Shown here piece by piece: positions 1-9,370 of a stretch of 64,000 nt of DNA. The translations under genes were made by a program, and so were the position numbers. A model generated the notes under the pieces. It worked only from the letters and a program-made list of their open reading frames with translations. It ran no database searches and was not told where the DNA came from. Source of the stretch: Roseibium sp. HPY-6 (lineage in GTDB: Bacteria; Pseudomonadota; Alphaproteobacteria; Rhizobiales; Stappiaceae); the NCBI RefSeq assembly GCF_040530035.1, contig NZ_JBEWCD010000002.1, positions 558,001 through 622,000 on the forward strand. Direction: 5' to 3'. The stretch's first letter is position 1. Each line of letters begins with the position of its first letter.

Positions 1-1149
1 GCGTGCGCCCGGTGTCGACATGAACGGAATTTGACGATGGGGAAAAGCAGTTGCATCGGCACCGACATCGGCAACAGCTCCGCCGAGCTGGCATATCAGG
101 ATCTCAGATTCGGGTGTCGGCAAGGTTTGAGCCAACTCGATCAGGGTGTCGATCAATTCCGGCGTAAGCGCGTGATGATTATGTGTCCGCCAGTAGTTCC
201 GTGCACCGGCTGCGTAGGCCGGGTCGAGAAAGCTCTGAGCTTCTGTATAGGCACGCGGTGTCAGCGCATTTCCAAGGGGTTCCACGCCGCCATAGAGGGA
301 TTTCAGGACAGAGTATCCTGCTTCCGGCGCCTCGGCGTAGGATTGCATCAGGGTCAGGACCGTCGTCCCGTGTCTCTCTTCAGGCAGGACGGGAGCCGGC
401 GGCGCTGTCATCAGGTTGGCCCAGACGCAGGCCTCGCGCGGCAGCGATGGTGCATGCTCTGCGTAAGCGTTCAGGACAGTGCGCGCATCCTGCAGGTCGA
501 AAAATGTCGGGCCGAAAAGGACCTCCGGTCCGACCGGGTGCAGCTTGAACGTGAACTCGGTCACGACGCCAAAATTTCCGCTGCCACCCCGGACAGCCCA
601 AAAAAGATCGGCGTGTTCATCGGCCGAGCAGCTCGCAAGGGTACCGTCTGCCAGAACGAGTGTGGCGGACAACAGGTTGTCGGCTGCCAGCCCATGCAGC
701 CGTGCGAGCCACCCGAAACCGCCTCCAAGCGTCAACCCGGCAACGCCGGTTGAGGAGACGACGCCACCGGGAGCCGCCAGTCCCTCTGCTTGTGCGGTGG
801 CATCGAATTGCGCCCAGGTGGCCCCGCCGCCCACCTGAGCAACCCGGTTGACCGCATCGATCCGGACTTGGTCCAATGCCGACATGTCGATCATCAGGGC
901 ACCGTCGGCGACCGCTGACCCGGCTATGTTGTGGCCTCCGCCCTTGACGCACACATTCAGCCCGCGCCCGGCGGCTGTCCGGACCGCTTCGCTGACATCG
1001 GTAACATCTTTGACCTTCACGACGGCGACCGGTTTGCGGTCGATATAGCCGTTCCAGACCAGTCGTCTGTCGTCGAATTCGGGGTTCCCCGGGAACACGG
1101 TATTCGCACCAAGACGCGTTGCAAGGAAGCTCTGGAGAGTGTCTGTCAT
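1..1149 (-). CDS. FAD-binding (BBE/PCMH-type) oxidase, truncated by the window edge
   Basis: An open frame begins with ATG at 1149 and runs off the left edge, giving 383 residues without a stop. Residues 69-77 read KGGGHNIAG, the FAD-binding PCMH signature in which the His (H73) usually carries covalent flavin. A glycine-rich GLTLGGGFGWL segment follows, as in berberine-bridge-like oxidases. The family oxidises alcohols, sugars or secondary metabolites with O2 as acceptor; the substrate cannot be read here. The BBE C-terminal motif region (NYW near residue 345) is present, so only a short tail is missing. It is divergent from an HxlR regulator, its likely controller. Family assignment is firm, substrate unknown. 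Confidence 0.88.
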   Translation of the reverse strand, partial: MTDTLQSFLATRLGANTVFPGNPEFDDRRLVWNGYIDRKPVAVVKVKDVTDVSEAVRTAAGRGLNVCVKGGGHNIAGSAVADGALMIDMSALDQVRIDAVNRVAQVGGGATWAQFDATAQAEGLAAPGGVVSSTGVAGLTLGGGFGWLARLHGLAADNLLSATLVLADGTLASCSADEHADLFWAVRGGSGNFGVVTEFTFKLHPVGPEVLFGPTFFDLQDARTVLNAYAEHAPSLPREACVWANLMTAPPAPVLPEERHGTTVLTLMQSYAEAPEAGYSVLKSLYGGVEPLGNALTPRAYTEAQSFLDPAYAAGARNYWRTHNHHALTPELIDTLIELAQTLPTPESEILICQLGGAVADVGADATAFPHRQIPFMSTPGAR

Positions 1150-1313
1150 CTCACGGCCCGCTGTTTGCTGGTTGTCATCTTGGCTGTCAGCGTGACGCGA
1201 ATTTTGAAACCAAAAAACTCACGAATATGCAGTAACTACAGATTCCGGAGTTGTTCGATTTCCGGGGCCGCCGTACTCTTTCCTCAATCGCTCTTGAGCC
1301 TGAGGAGTGCCGG

Positions 1314-2048
1314 ATGCCTTATAAAGGGTATGGACAGTACTGCCCGCTTGCCTTGGCGGCGGAAGTTCTCTGCGAACGCTGGACCTTGCTGGTCATCAGC
1401 CGCGTGATTGATGGCTGTACGCGCTTCAACGAAATTCATCGTGGTGTGCCCAAGATCTCTGCGACTTTGCTGAGCCAGCGATTGTCGAGCCTGGAACATG
1501 CCGGATTGATTTCACGCCGCGCACTCGATAACGGACGCGGTTTCTCCTATGAGCTGACGGAGGCCGGGCGCGATCTGGATCCCATCATCATGAACCTGGC
1601 GGTCTGGGGCCAGAAGTGGTCCCGCGACATGGAAACGGAGGATCTCGATCCCGCTTTCCTGGCGTGGAGCATGCACACCAGACTGAATGTCGACGCCATG
1701 CCCGAACAGCGGATCGTGATGGAATTTGCCTTCTCAGGAACGCACAAGGGTTTCAGCCGTTTCTGGCTCGTTGTCGAAGACGGAAATGTCGATATGTGCC
1801 TGAAATACCCTGGGCTTGAAGTGGACCTCACGATCAGTTCGGATATCCGCCGTTTCGTGGAATCCTGGAGAGGTATGCGGGACTTGCGCAGCGAAATCGC
1901 CAACGGCCACCTGAACGTTGTGGGACAGGAAAAATATCGCAGGGCCCTGCCGGAGTGGCTGATGCTGAGCGCTCTGGCACAGTTTCCGAGACAGACCGGC
2001 GCCGAAGCGGAAATCGACTGCACAGACGATATCGCAAAGGCAGGTTAG
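1314..2048 (+). CDS. HxlR-family transcriptional regulator with C-terminal SCP2-like domain
   Basis: A protein of 244 residues. The N-terminal 95 residues match the HxlR winged helix: Cys10 in QYCPLA, then CERWTLLVISRV and a recognition segment around PKISATLLSQRLSSLE. The remaining 140 residues resemble the SCP2/sterol-carrier-like domain often attached to HxlR proteins in proteobacteria and could bind a hydrophobic ligand. ATG at 1314 is preferred over an upstream start at 1251 because a GAGGAG-like ribosome site lies just before it and the HxlR domain starts there. It is divergent from the FAD oxidase, with a 164-base shared promoter region. It probably controls that gene in response to a redox or electrophilic signal (inference). 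Confidence 0.87.
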   Translation: MPYKGYGQYCPLALAAEVLCERWTLLVISRVIDGCTRFNEIHRGVPKISATLLSQRLSSLEHAGLISRRALDNGRGFSYELTEAGRDLDPIIMNLAVWGQKWSRDMETEDLDPAFLAWSMHTRLNVDAMPEQRIVMEFAFSGTHKGFSRFWLVVEDGNVDMCLKYPGLEVDLTISSDIRRFVESWRGMRDLRSEIANGHLNVVGQEKYRRALPEWLMLSALAQFPRQTGAEAEIDCTDDIAKAG

Positions 2049-2066
2049 CGGCCAAGGACGGGCTTG

Positions 2067-4196
2067 CTATGCTGCCTTCGAGACGGATCGGGTATCGCTC
2101 CGCGACTTGAGCCAGATACCTGCTCCAAGAAGAATACCGACAATGTCCGTGCGCCAGTCACCAGAGATCATGCACAGCGCTGCTGCCAGGAGCAGAACCC
2201 GCCAGATTGGGGCAAGCGGTCCCATGAGATAAGCCTGAACAGCGCCCGACAGGAGATAGACGCCGATGATTGCCGTTACCGCGTTGCGGATGATCTCCAG
2301 CCAGCTTGCTTCCAGCAGCAGACCGGGGCTGTAAAAGAACATGTATGGGACAATGAAGGCGGCAAGGCCGACCCGGAAGGCGGTCACAGAGGTGCGCATT
2401 GGCTCCGACCCCGCGATGGCAGCGCCCGCATAGGCGGCAAGTGCGACCGGCGGTGTGATCGCCGAGACGACCGCGAAGTAGAACACGAAAAAATGTGCAA
2501 CGAGCGGGGCAATGCCGAGTTCGATCAGGCCGGGCGCGACGACGGACGCTGCGACCGCGTAGGCTGCTGTTGTCGGCATGCCCATTCCCAGAATGATCGA
2601 AATGATCATCGCGAAAATGAGTGCAAGCAACTTGCTGGTTTCGGCGAGCTCAAACAGCAGAGACGAGAACCGCGCGCCGACACCGGTCAGGGAAATCACG
2701 CCGACAATGATCCCGGCGGTCGCGCAGACCGTGATGATCTGGATCGACATCTGGGACGCGTTGCGCAGCGCTTCGATGATCTCTCGAATTCCCATGCGAA
2801 ACGGGGTCAGCCAGCTCACCACCGCGGCCGAGGCAATGGCAAGTGTCCCTGCCCGGATGACCGAGTACCCCAGAAAGAGCGAACCGACCAGAATGACGAT
2901 GGGCAGGAACAGGAACGCCTGTTTCGCCAGGTTCCGGAACTTCGGCACTTCCTCGTTGGTCATGCCGCGCATGCCAAGCCGGCGTGCCTCAAAGTCGACC
3001 ATGAAGTAGATCGACACGAAGTAAAGCACCGCGGGGATCAGCGCTGCGACAACGAGTTCGGTGTAGGGGATGCCGGTGATTTCGGCCATGATGAACGCAC
3101 CGGCGCCCATGATCGGCGGCATGATCTGCCCGCCGGTGGACGCAGCAGCCTCTATCGCGCCTGCAGATTGCGGTTGATAGCCGACACGTTTCATCAGCGG
3201 GATCGTGAGCGAGCCTGTCGAGACGACGTTTCCGGCAGAGGTGCCGTTGATCATGCCCATCAGACCGGAGGCGAAAACGGCGACCTTGGCAGGCCCGCCG
3301 CGGGCACGGCCCGCCGTTGCAAAGGCGAGATTGACGAAATAGTCGCCAACCTTCGAGCTTTGCAGAAATGCAGCGAAAATGATGAACAGGATGATGTAGG
3401 TCGACGAAACTGCGGTTGTGGGCCCAAGAATACCGTTGTCGGTAAAAATGTAGCTGAAGAAGCGCTTGGCATCATAGCCGCGATGTTCGAGAAATCCGGG
3501 AAGCCATGGCCCCAGAAAGGAGTAGCCCACGAACACCAACGCAATGACGACGAGAGCAAGGCCGGCAACGCGCCGTGTCAGTTCGAGCATGAGCGCGACG
3601 GCAACAAAAGCCGCCCAGGCATTTTGCGGGTCGGCAAAAGGTGTTCCGGCACGCAGTCTCAGGTTCAGCGCATCAAGGCTCAGAACGATAAAACCCGTTG
3701 ACGCAAGGCTTGCAATCAGGAGCACCCAGTCGGTTGGCGCGACAGAGCCTTCCTTGCCACGCAGGAACCAGCCCGAAACGATCGCAAGCAGTGTTCCGCC
3801 GGCAAGCGTGATCCCGAAATTCGCAAAGACGGCGTCCGGGTTTTCGACCGTGCCGGTCGTCCAGTATTGAGAGAGGCCGTATGCCACCAGGCCGGACGCA
3901 TACAGAACGGGAATTGCAGCAACTAGTGCGATGACAAGCTCAAGCCGGTCATTCCGCCAGCGCTTATCGCCGCCAACAAGAAGGATGCCTGTCAGTCCGA
4001 AGCCGAGGACCAGCGCTCCTGCGATGTGCAGAATGCGAAAGAGCCACGTTTCAAGCGGGGCAATGTTCAAGCTGTAAAGATGCCAAGCCGCGTAAAAGAC
4101 GCATAGGAAACCGAATGCCAACCCCTGCCATCCGCGAAGGCCGTTGGGGCTGCCCTGATCGACATCTGCGGAAATCGGGCCTGTGGGTTCGGACAT
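2067..4196 (-). CDS. TRAP transporter permease, fused DctQM, TAXI type
   Basis: A membrane protein of 709 residues in which the small (4-TM) and large (12-TM) TRAP permease subunits are joined, as is normal for TAXI-type systems. Conserved DctM-like segments are visible, such as GTSAGNVVSTGSLTIPLMKRV and EAAASTGGQIMPPIMGAGA. It imports an organic solute by Na+ or H+ gradient together with the periplasmic TAXI protein encoded just upstream (83-base gap). The substrate is unknown; TAXI systems are linked to glutamate, 2-oxoglutarate and other carboxylates. It ends 18 bases from the convergent HxlR gene. Confidence 0.95.
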   Translation of the reverse strand: MSEPTGPISADVDQGSPNGLRGWQGLAFGFLCVFYAAWHLYSLNIAPLETWLFRILHIAGALVLGFGLTGILLVGGDKRWRNDRLELVIALVAAIPVLYASGLVAYGLSQYWTTGTVENPDAVFANFGITLAGGTLLAIVSGWFLRGKEGSVAPTDWVLLIASLASTGFIVLSLDALNLRLRAGTPFADPQNAWAAFVAVALMLELTRRVAGLALVVIALVFVGYSFLGPWLPGFLEHRGYDAKRFFSYIFTDNGILGPTTAVSSTYIILFIIFAAFLQSSKVGDYFVNLAFATAGRARGGPAKVAVFASGLMGMINGTSAGNVVSTGSLTIPLMKRVGYQPQSAGAIEAAASTGGQIMPPIMGAGAFIMAEITGIPYTELVVAALIPAVLYFVSIYFMVDFEARRLGMRGMTNEEVPKFRNLAKQAFLFLPIVILVGSLFLGYSVIRAGTLAIASAAVVSWLTPFRMGIREIIEALRNASQMSIQIITVCATAGIIVGVISLTGVGARFSSLLFELAETSKLLALIFAMIISIILGMGMPTTAAYAVAASVVAPGLIELGIAPLVAHFFVFYFAVVSAITPPVALAAYAGAAIAGSEPMRTSVTAFRVGLAAFIVPYMFFYSPGLLLEASWLEIIRNAVTAIIGVYLLSGAVQAYLMGPLAPIWRVLLLAAALCMISGDWRTDIVGILLGAGIWLKSRSDTRSVSKAA

Positions 4197-4279
4197 GACA
4201 ATGCTCTCAAAGACAGGGATCGCCCCGAGCTGTCAGCGACAGCCCGGGGCCCATTTTGGCAACAGTCAGGCTTAGATTA

Positions 4280-5296
4280 CTAGCCCCCGAGAGCCGGATC
4301 GATCTCGAATCCGTTTTCCTTGAACCACCGCACGGCGCCGGGGTGCCAGGGGATGAAGGCGTTCTTGTCGAAGTTTTCCGGAAGCGTTTCGATCGCCGCC
4401 TTGTGAATGTCGAGCATCTTCGGATTGTTGCTCATGACAGTGTCGACAACCGCATAGACGAAGTCTTCGGGCAGGTCCGCACGTGCGATCGCAAAGTTCC
4501 ACATGGAAACACTTGCATGATCTTCCGATTGGGACGGATAAGTACCCGAGGGGATCGTGAAGAGCGAAACAGGATGTTCCTCGGCGATCTGCTTGGCCTG
4601 TTCGTCCGTCATGCCGAAGAAATTGACGTCTGCCTGTGCTTCCACCTGCGAGAATGCCGGGAACGGTATGCCGGCTGCCCAGGTGTAGACATCGATCAGG
4701 CCGTCCTGCAACTGTCCGGCAAGATCGGCGGCGCCGCCATGTTGTGCTTCGACGTTTTTGCCCAAGGTCTCAAAGAAACGGGGCCAGTATGTTCCGGGCG
4801 TGCCGCCAACCGGGCCAAAGCCGATCGTTGCACCATCGGGTATGTCGTCGAGGCTTTCGATCCCGGAGCTTTTCAGCGTCATCACGTGAAAGGCGGTTTT
4901 ATACATCGGGAAGATAGCCCGGATATTGTCGTGCTTCAGACCGGGTGCCAAAGCGCTCTCGCCGTTGATCGCATCAAACGCGGGACCCATCGTGACCATG
5001 CCGAAATCAAGGTCGCCCGTCTGGACGAGGGCCGCATTTTGAACCGGTCCGGCCGTAACTTCTGCGCCACCTGGAATACCGAGTTCGTCGGCAACCATGT
5101 TGGTCCAGCCTGAGCCGTATACGAAGTACGTTCCACCTTGGCTTGCCGTTCCGACGGAAAAGCTCGACGGCCAGTCACTGCGGTCTTCAGCGACGGCCGC
5201 GGGCGCCATCAAGCCGAATGTCAGCAGTGCAGCGATTGTTGCAGGCGCGTTCTTCGAGAAAAGGTTCAATAAATCTGTTGCGCTGTTCGAAGCCAT
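4280..5296 (-). CDS. TAXI family TRAP transporter solute-binding protein
   Basis: A periplasmic protein of 338 residues with a signal peptide of about 36 residues ending AVA before EDRSD. The mature part has the TAXI pattern: SVGTASQGGTYFVYGSGW near the N-terminus, then GPVQNAALVQTGDLDFGMV and a central GFGPVGGTPGTYWPRF segment. The open frame extends upstream to 5434, but ATG at 5296 is chosen because a strong GAGGAGG site sits 6-8 bases before it and the signal peptide starts there. It delivers substrate to the fused permease encoded next in the operon. Confidence 0.94.
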   Translation of the reverse strand: MASNSATDLLNLFSKNAPATIAALLTFGLMAPAAVAEDRSDWPSSFSVGTASQGGTYFVYGSGWTNMVADELGIPGGAEVTAGPVQNAALVQTGDLDFGMVTMGPAFDAINGESALAPGLKHDNIRAIFPMYKTAFHVMTLKSSGIESLDDIPDGATIGFGPVGGTPGTYWPRFFETLGKNVEAQHGGAADLAGQLQDGLIDVYTWAAGIPFPAFSQVEAQADVNFFGMTDEQAKQIAEEHPVSLFTIPSGTYPSQSEDHASVSMWNFAIARADLPEDFVYAVVDTVMSNNPKMLDIHKAAIETLPENFDKNAFIPWHPGAVRWFKENGFEIDPALGG

Positions 5297-5578
5297 TGAA
5301 TTCCTCCTCAGATAAATGCAGCGAACATCATGTTCGCGTCGGGTGTTCCACTCGCATGTCCAGCGATTTTTCATTTCTTTGTGAGAAGACATCGGGCGCA
5401 AGCGCAGGGAATCAAGAAGAAGTGCCGATAACATTTTGGAAAGGGCACATTTCCGGTGCGCTGAGCAGGATGGAAGTGCCCTCCTGACAGGCTACTGGAC
5501 CTTCCCCGGCACACCGAATATGTTGCACCTGCGAAATAAGGGCGTCCTTGGCGGGAACCGGGGGCCTGGGAGGACAAA

Positions 5579-6430
5579 ATGATAATCTGCCGAACAAAGG
5601 CGGAGATGCGCAAAACCGTTCAATCCTGGAAACGGACGGGTGAAACGGTCTCTCTGGTGCCGACGATGGGCTACCTGCATGAAGGTCATCTTTCGCTGGT
5701 CCGTACCGCGGCGCAAAGGGCGGACCGGGCCGTTGCAAGTATCTTCGTCAACCCGACACAATTCGGACCCGGCGAAGACCTTTCATCCTATCCGCGCGAC
5801 GAAAAAAGGGACCTTGATCTCCTTGCTGCCGAAGGTGTCCATGCGGTGTTTCTGCCGAGCGTTGAGGAAATGTACACAACAGCTGGCGACACCCACGTCG
5901 AGGTTCCGAGCTTGTCCGGTATCCTCCAGGGAGCGCTTCGCCCGGGTCACTTTCGCGGTGTTTCAACGGTCGTGACCAAACTGTTCAATATCGTCACGCC
6001 GGATTTTGCCGTCTTCGGAGAGAAGGACTATCAGCAGCTGACACTGATCCGACAGATGGTGCGTGATCTTGATATGCCGCTGGAAATTATCGCTCATCCG
6101 ACTGTTCGCGAAGCCGACGGTTTGGCCATGTCGTCGCGCAATGTGCGGCTGTCCCCTGACCAAAGGGCCGAAGCGGTGGTTTTGAACCTTGCACTCGGCA
6201 GGGCGGAGACGCTGGCTGCGTCAGGAGCCACGGTCCAAGAGATCGAAACCGCGTTGAGAAGCTGCCTCACGGAAGCGCCTTCAGCGGAGGTGAAAAGCGT
6301 CGATATCCGGGACGCCGAAACACTGGCTGAGTGTTCGGGACCACTCGATCGTTCCTCCGTGGTTCTGCTCGCTGTTCGCTTTGGAACCGTTCTCCTGATA
6401 GATCAGCGCGTAATCGCGCCGCAAAACTGA
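5579..6430 (+). CDS. panC: Pantothenate synthetase (pantoate--beta-alanine ligase)
   Basis: A 283-residue cytosolic enzyme that joins pantoate and beta-alanine with ATP, the last step of vitamin B5 synthesis. The HIGH-like motif is [10 protein letters not shown] (residues 28-37), followed by [12 protein letters not shown] for pantoate binding, a central GEKDYQQL and the KMSKS-equivalent AMSSRN. The length is normal. A GGGAGGAC ribosome site precedes the ATG. It is followed after 17 bases by panB, so the two form an operon. Confidence 0.97.
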   Translation: MIICRTKAEMRKTVQSWKRTGETVSLVPTMGYLHEGHLSLVRTAAQRADRAVASIFVNPTQFGPGEDLSSYPRDEKRDLDLLAAEGVHAVFLPSVEEMYTTAGDTHVEVPSLSGILQGALRPGHFRGVSTVVTKLFNIVTPDFAVFGEKDYQQLTLIRQMVRDLDMPLEIIAHPTVREADGLAMSSRNVRLSPDQRAEAVVLNLALGRAETLAASGATVQEIETALRSCLTEAPSAEVKSVDIRDAETLAECSGPLDRSSVVLLAVRFGTVLLIDQRVIAPQN

Positions 6431-6447
6431 CCCGAAGGATACGCCCC

Positions 6448-7257
6448 ATGAGCGTGCAAAAACCTGTCCGCCGGCTGACCGCACCCCAGATTGCGAAGCG
6501 CAAGGGCGGCGATCCGATTGTTTCTCTGACCTCGTATCACGCGCACACAGCGGCCATTGTCGACAAATATGCCGACTTCATTCTGGTCGGTGACAGCCTT
6601 GGCATGGTGATGCACGGCATGGAATCCACTGTCGGTGTTTCGCTCGATCTGATGATCATGCATGGCAAGGCGGTGGTGCGCGGCACCAAACGCGCGCTCG
6701 TCGTGGTCGATATGCCCTTTGGGACTTACGAGGAAAGCCCGTCCGTTGCCTTCCGCAATGCAGCGCGGGTCATGAAGGAAACGCAGTGCGGTGCGGTCAA
6801 GCTTGAGGGCGGTGTCCGAATGGCCGAAACCATTCGTTTCCTGAGCGAACGCGGAATTCCGGTAATGGCGCATATCGGACTCACGCCGCAGTCGGTGCAT
6901 GTCATGGGTGGGTTCAAGACGCAAGGACGGCATGAGGATGACTGGGATCAACACTTTGAAGATGCACGGGCGATAACCGAGGCCGGTGCGTTTGCTGTTG
7001 TCCTGGAGGGAATGGTTGAGCCCCTCGCGGCGCAGATTACCAAGGAAATCCCGATACCGACCATTGGTATTGGCGCATCGGCGGAGTGCGACGGCCAGAT
7101 CCTGGTATTGGAGGACATGCTTGGCCTCAACCCGGCGCCGCCCAAATTCGTCAAGGTTTACGGCGACCTCGGAGGCCAGATTGAAGCAGCTGTCAAAGCT
7201 TATGCGGATGAGGTCAAAGACCGCACATTTCCGGCTGAAGAGCAGGTCTATCGCTGA
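6448..7257 (+). CDS. panB: 3-methyl-2-oxobutanoate hydroxymethyltransferase
   Basis: This 269-residue enzyme transfers a hydroxymethyl group from 5,10-methylene-THF to 2-oxoisovalerate, forming ketopantoate. Metal ligands lie in VGDSLGM and VVDMPFG, and the substrate-binding segment KLEGG and the TIGIGAS motif are present. The open frame extends upstream into panC, but ATG at 6448 is the natural start, with GAAGGA before it and the family's normal N-terminus. It is co-transcribed with panC. Confidence 0.97.
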   Translation: MSVQKPVRRLTAPQIAKRKGGDPIVSLTSYHAHTAAIVDKYADFILVGDSLGMVMHGMESTVGVSLDLMIMHGKAVVRGTKRALVVVDMPFGTYEESPSVAFRNAARVMKETQCGAVKLEGGVRMAETIRFLSERGIPVMAHIGLTPQSVHVMGGFKTQGRHEDDWDQHFEDARAITEAGAFAVVLEGMVEPLAAQITKEIPIPTIGIGASAECDGQILVLEDMLGLNPAPPKFVKVYGDLGGQIEAAVKAYADEVKDRTFPAEEQVYR

Positions 7258-7329
7258 CTTGCATAATAACCTGAAAGAGACGCCCGATTTCCGGCTGCAT
7301 ATTGGTGCTTGGCGGACTAGTCTCAGCCC

Positions 7330-8415
7330 ATGCTGATGATCCCACCTGATTTCGACACGCTTTATGAAGCGCTTCTCAACCGCGATGCATCCTATGACGG
7401 GCGCATGTTCGTTTGTGTGGCTTCTACCGGAATTTTCTGCCGTCTGACATGTCCGGCCCGCAAACCGAAGCGGGAAAATTGCACCTTCCATGAAACCGTT
7501 GCAGCGTGCATCGATGCCGGGTTCCGCCCCTGCAAACGTTGCCGCCCAACGGCGCCGGAGGCCAGCGCAGACCCGGTCGTCGCCACCTTGATCGAAGCGC
7601 TTGAAAAGCGCCCCGGATATCGCTGGGGTGAGCCGGACGTTGTGCGGATGGGGTTGGACTTGTCCACGGTTCGCCGTGCCTTCAAGCGGCATTTTGGCAT
7701 GACATTTCTGGAGATGGCGCGCCAGCGTCGCCTGCAGGAAGGATTTTCCACGCTCGCGGAAGGCGGAAAGGTAATTGATGCCCAAATCACGGCCGGGTTT
7801 GAATCTTCAAGCGCCTTCCGCGATGCCTTTGCCAAAATAGTAGGTCAGGCACCAGGAACATTCTCCCAGGACCCGTTGCTGTTCGCAGACTGGGTGTCTT
7901 CGCCACTCGGCCCATTGATAGCGGTGACGGACAAAACGCATCTGCATTTGCTTGAGTTTCTTGATCGACGAGCGCTTCCTGCCGAATTCAAGAAACTTCA
8001 GAGCTTTGCGAAAGGCCGGATCGGATTCGGACGGACAGGCGTCACGGACCAGATCCAGCAGGAATTGAATGCTTTTTTTGCCGGCGAGTCTGGACGGTTT
8101 GAAACCAGGCTCGCTCTGCACGGCACTCCGTTTACCAAGGACGTTTGGCGTGAACTCTTAAAAATACCGGCGGGCAGGACCCGAAGCTATTCCGAGCTCG
8201 CAAAGGAGCTCGACAAGCCGGAAGCCGTTCGCGCGGTAGCCCGCGCCAATGGTGCCAATCAGCTTGCGATTGTCGTGCCTTGCCACAGGGTCCTCGGTGC
8301 GGATGGGTCGTTAACCGGCTATGGCGGCGGGTTATGGCGCAAACAGCGTCTGATCGAAGTGGAACAGATTTACTGCGCTGCCGAAACTCAGAATGAGCGG
8401 CAAAAGGCTGAGTGA
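7330..8415 (+). CDS. ada: Ada: methylphosphotriester sensor and O6-methylguanine-DNA methyltransferase
   Basis: A 361-residue bifunctional repair protein and regulator. The N-terminal Ada zinc domain shows the four-Cys pattern GIFCRLTC ... FRPCKRC; the first Cys accepts methyl from phosphotriesters. An AraC-type helix-turn-helix occupies roughly residues 85-175. The C-terminal methyltransferase has the active-site VVPCHRVLG motif, whose Cys accepts methyl from O6-methylguanine. The architecture is standard. It lies 72 bases after panB on the same strand but is probably controlled on its own, because methylated Ada usually activates its own promoter. Confidence 0.95.
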   Translation: MLMIPPDFDTLYEALLNRDASYDGRMFVCVASTGIFCRLTCPARKPKRENCTFHETVAACIDAGFRPCKRCRPTAPEASADPVVATLIEALEKRPGYRWGEPDVVRMGLDLSTVRRAFKRHFGMTFLEMARQRRLQEGFSTLAEGGKVIDAQITAGFESSSAFRDAFAKIVGQAPGTFSQDPLLFADWVSSPLGPLIAVTDKTHLHLLEFLDRRALPAEFKKLQSFAKGRIGFGRTGVTDQIQQELNAFFAGESGRFETRLALHGTPFTKDVWRELLKIPAGRTRSYSELAKELDKPEAVRAVARANGANQLAIVVPCHRVLGADGSLTGYGGGLWRKQRLIEVEQIYCAAETQNERQKAE

Positions 8416-8420
8416 ACACG

Positions 8421-9023
8421 TCATTCATCGTTTGGCGCTGTTGCTCTTCGTGTGTCCGGATCGAACCCGTAGACGCTTGGGTAACGCCGTCGCCAGGTGA
8501 TTGTCCCTTCAGGATCATATGAGAGCACAAGACCTTCGTAAGTGTTCATCTGACCATGCGGATAGGTCCGCTGACGACTGACCTGCAGTTCGGTTGGAGC
8601 AACGACATAGCAACGCGTCAGGCGCGCAAAGGCGCGGACAAATGCGTGTCCGTTGCCGCTCGTTACTCCGAGCGCGCGCAATGTGGACCCGTCCTCATGT
8701 CGGTCTGCATGCGCGCCTGCGATCCTGGCAACAAGGCACCCTCGAAACCAGATCTTGAAGACCTTGCCGCTCACATCTGACCAGGGTGCCATGGTGCTGG
8801 AGCTCAAGCCGGTTCCTAGCTGAAACCAGGCGGGCCAGCCATGCGCGTTCAAAATCAGGTTCTTGATCCGTCCGCCGCTCACGGTTCCTGCGGCAGCCAC
8901 CACGCGATCGACAATGTCACGCTGGGTTGCTTCCGGGCGAACAGTTTCGGTGACGTCCATCCGATACGTTACGGCTGCTCGGGAATCATTTAGGCACATT
9001 GAAGGTGATGATATCGTAATCAT
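8421..9023 (-). CDS. Small protein with DUF4347/caspase-like His-Cys signature
   Basis: I do not recognise this 200-residue protein as a named gene. The centre reads LILNAHGWPAWFQLGTGLS, then KIWFRGCLVAR, giving His61 and Cys96 about 35 residues apart. This strand-HG ... GC layout resembles DUF4347, a caspase-like fold usually found at the start of very large adhesins. Here it stands alone, with no signal peptide and no repeats. It is convergent with ada (5-base gap) and divergent from the beta-helix gene at 9371 across an AT-rich 347-base gap. The DUF4347 likeness is from memory of the motif and is not proven. Confidence 0.6.
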   Translation of the reverse strand: MITISSPSMCLNDSRAAVTYRMDVTETVRPEATQRDIVDRVVAAAGTVSGGRIKNLILNAHGWPAWFQLGTGLSSSTMAPWSDVSGKVFKIWFRGCLVARIAGAHADRHEDGSTLRALGVTSGNGHAFVRAFARLTRCYVVAPTELQVSRQRTYPHGQMNTYEGLVLSYDPEGTITWRRRYPSVYGFDPDTRRATAPNDE

Positions 9024-9370
9024 TAAATATTCCTTCTGTTAAATCATGGAGTTGCCTTGCTATCCAATTGAATCGAAATAAAAAAATGATTCACTTTAAA
9101 TATTGTTCTGTCGTCATATCCTACGTTGCGTAAATTTGTATGTCCGTGACTGTAATCACATTTTCAGGTGAATAGGTCGACAGGATTGATTCGGTCAAAT
9201 TCGGAGTAAATTTTGTATTTGACTGCTGAGAGCAGGCAATTTTATTCAAGCTCGCAGTTTCGAATGTTGGTTGTAAATGGTTGTGGTGTCGAATTTAATG
9301 CTCTCAAGGCGGGTGGGCGGTTGTTTGATACAAAGCCGCTGCGTCTTCCTGTTTTTGGAGGCATTGATTT
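9024..9370. other. AT-rich divergent intergenic region, no gene seen
   Basis: These 347 bases separate the DUF4347-like gene (minus) from the beta-helix gene (plus) and are clearly richer in A and T than the flanks. Short open frames at 9213-9401 and 9277-9462 lack ribosome sites and resemble no protein I know. The region probably carries both promoters. Its composition is compatible with acquired DNA. Confidence 0.55.

Noticed and set aside
2064..3701. Open frame of 545 codons on the plus strand
   Set aside because: It is antisense to the TRAP permease, is extremely rich in Arg, Asp and His, and has no family likeness. It results from codon bias of the real gene.
5442..5482. Inverted repeat AGGGCAC/GTGCCCT upstream of panC as an operator or terminator
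   Set aside because: Only seven pairs with a 27-base loop and no T-run; chance occurrence is likely.
6403..7785. Open frame of 460 codons on the minus strand across panB and ada
   Set aside because: Both underlying genes are certain and the translation has no domain or ribosome site.
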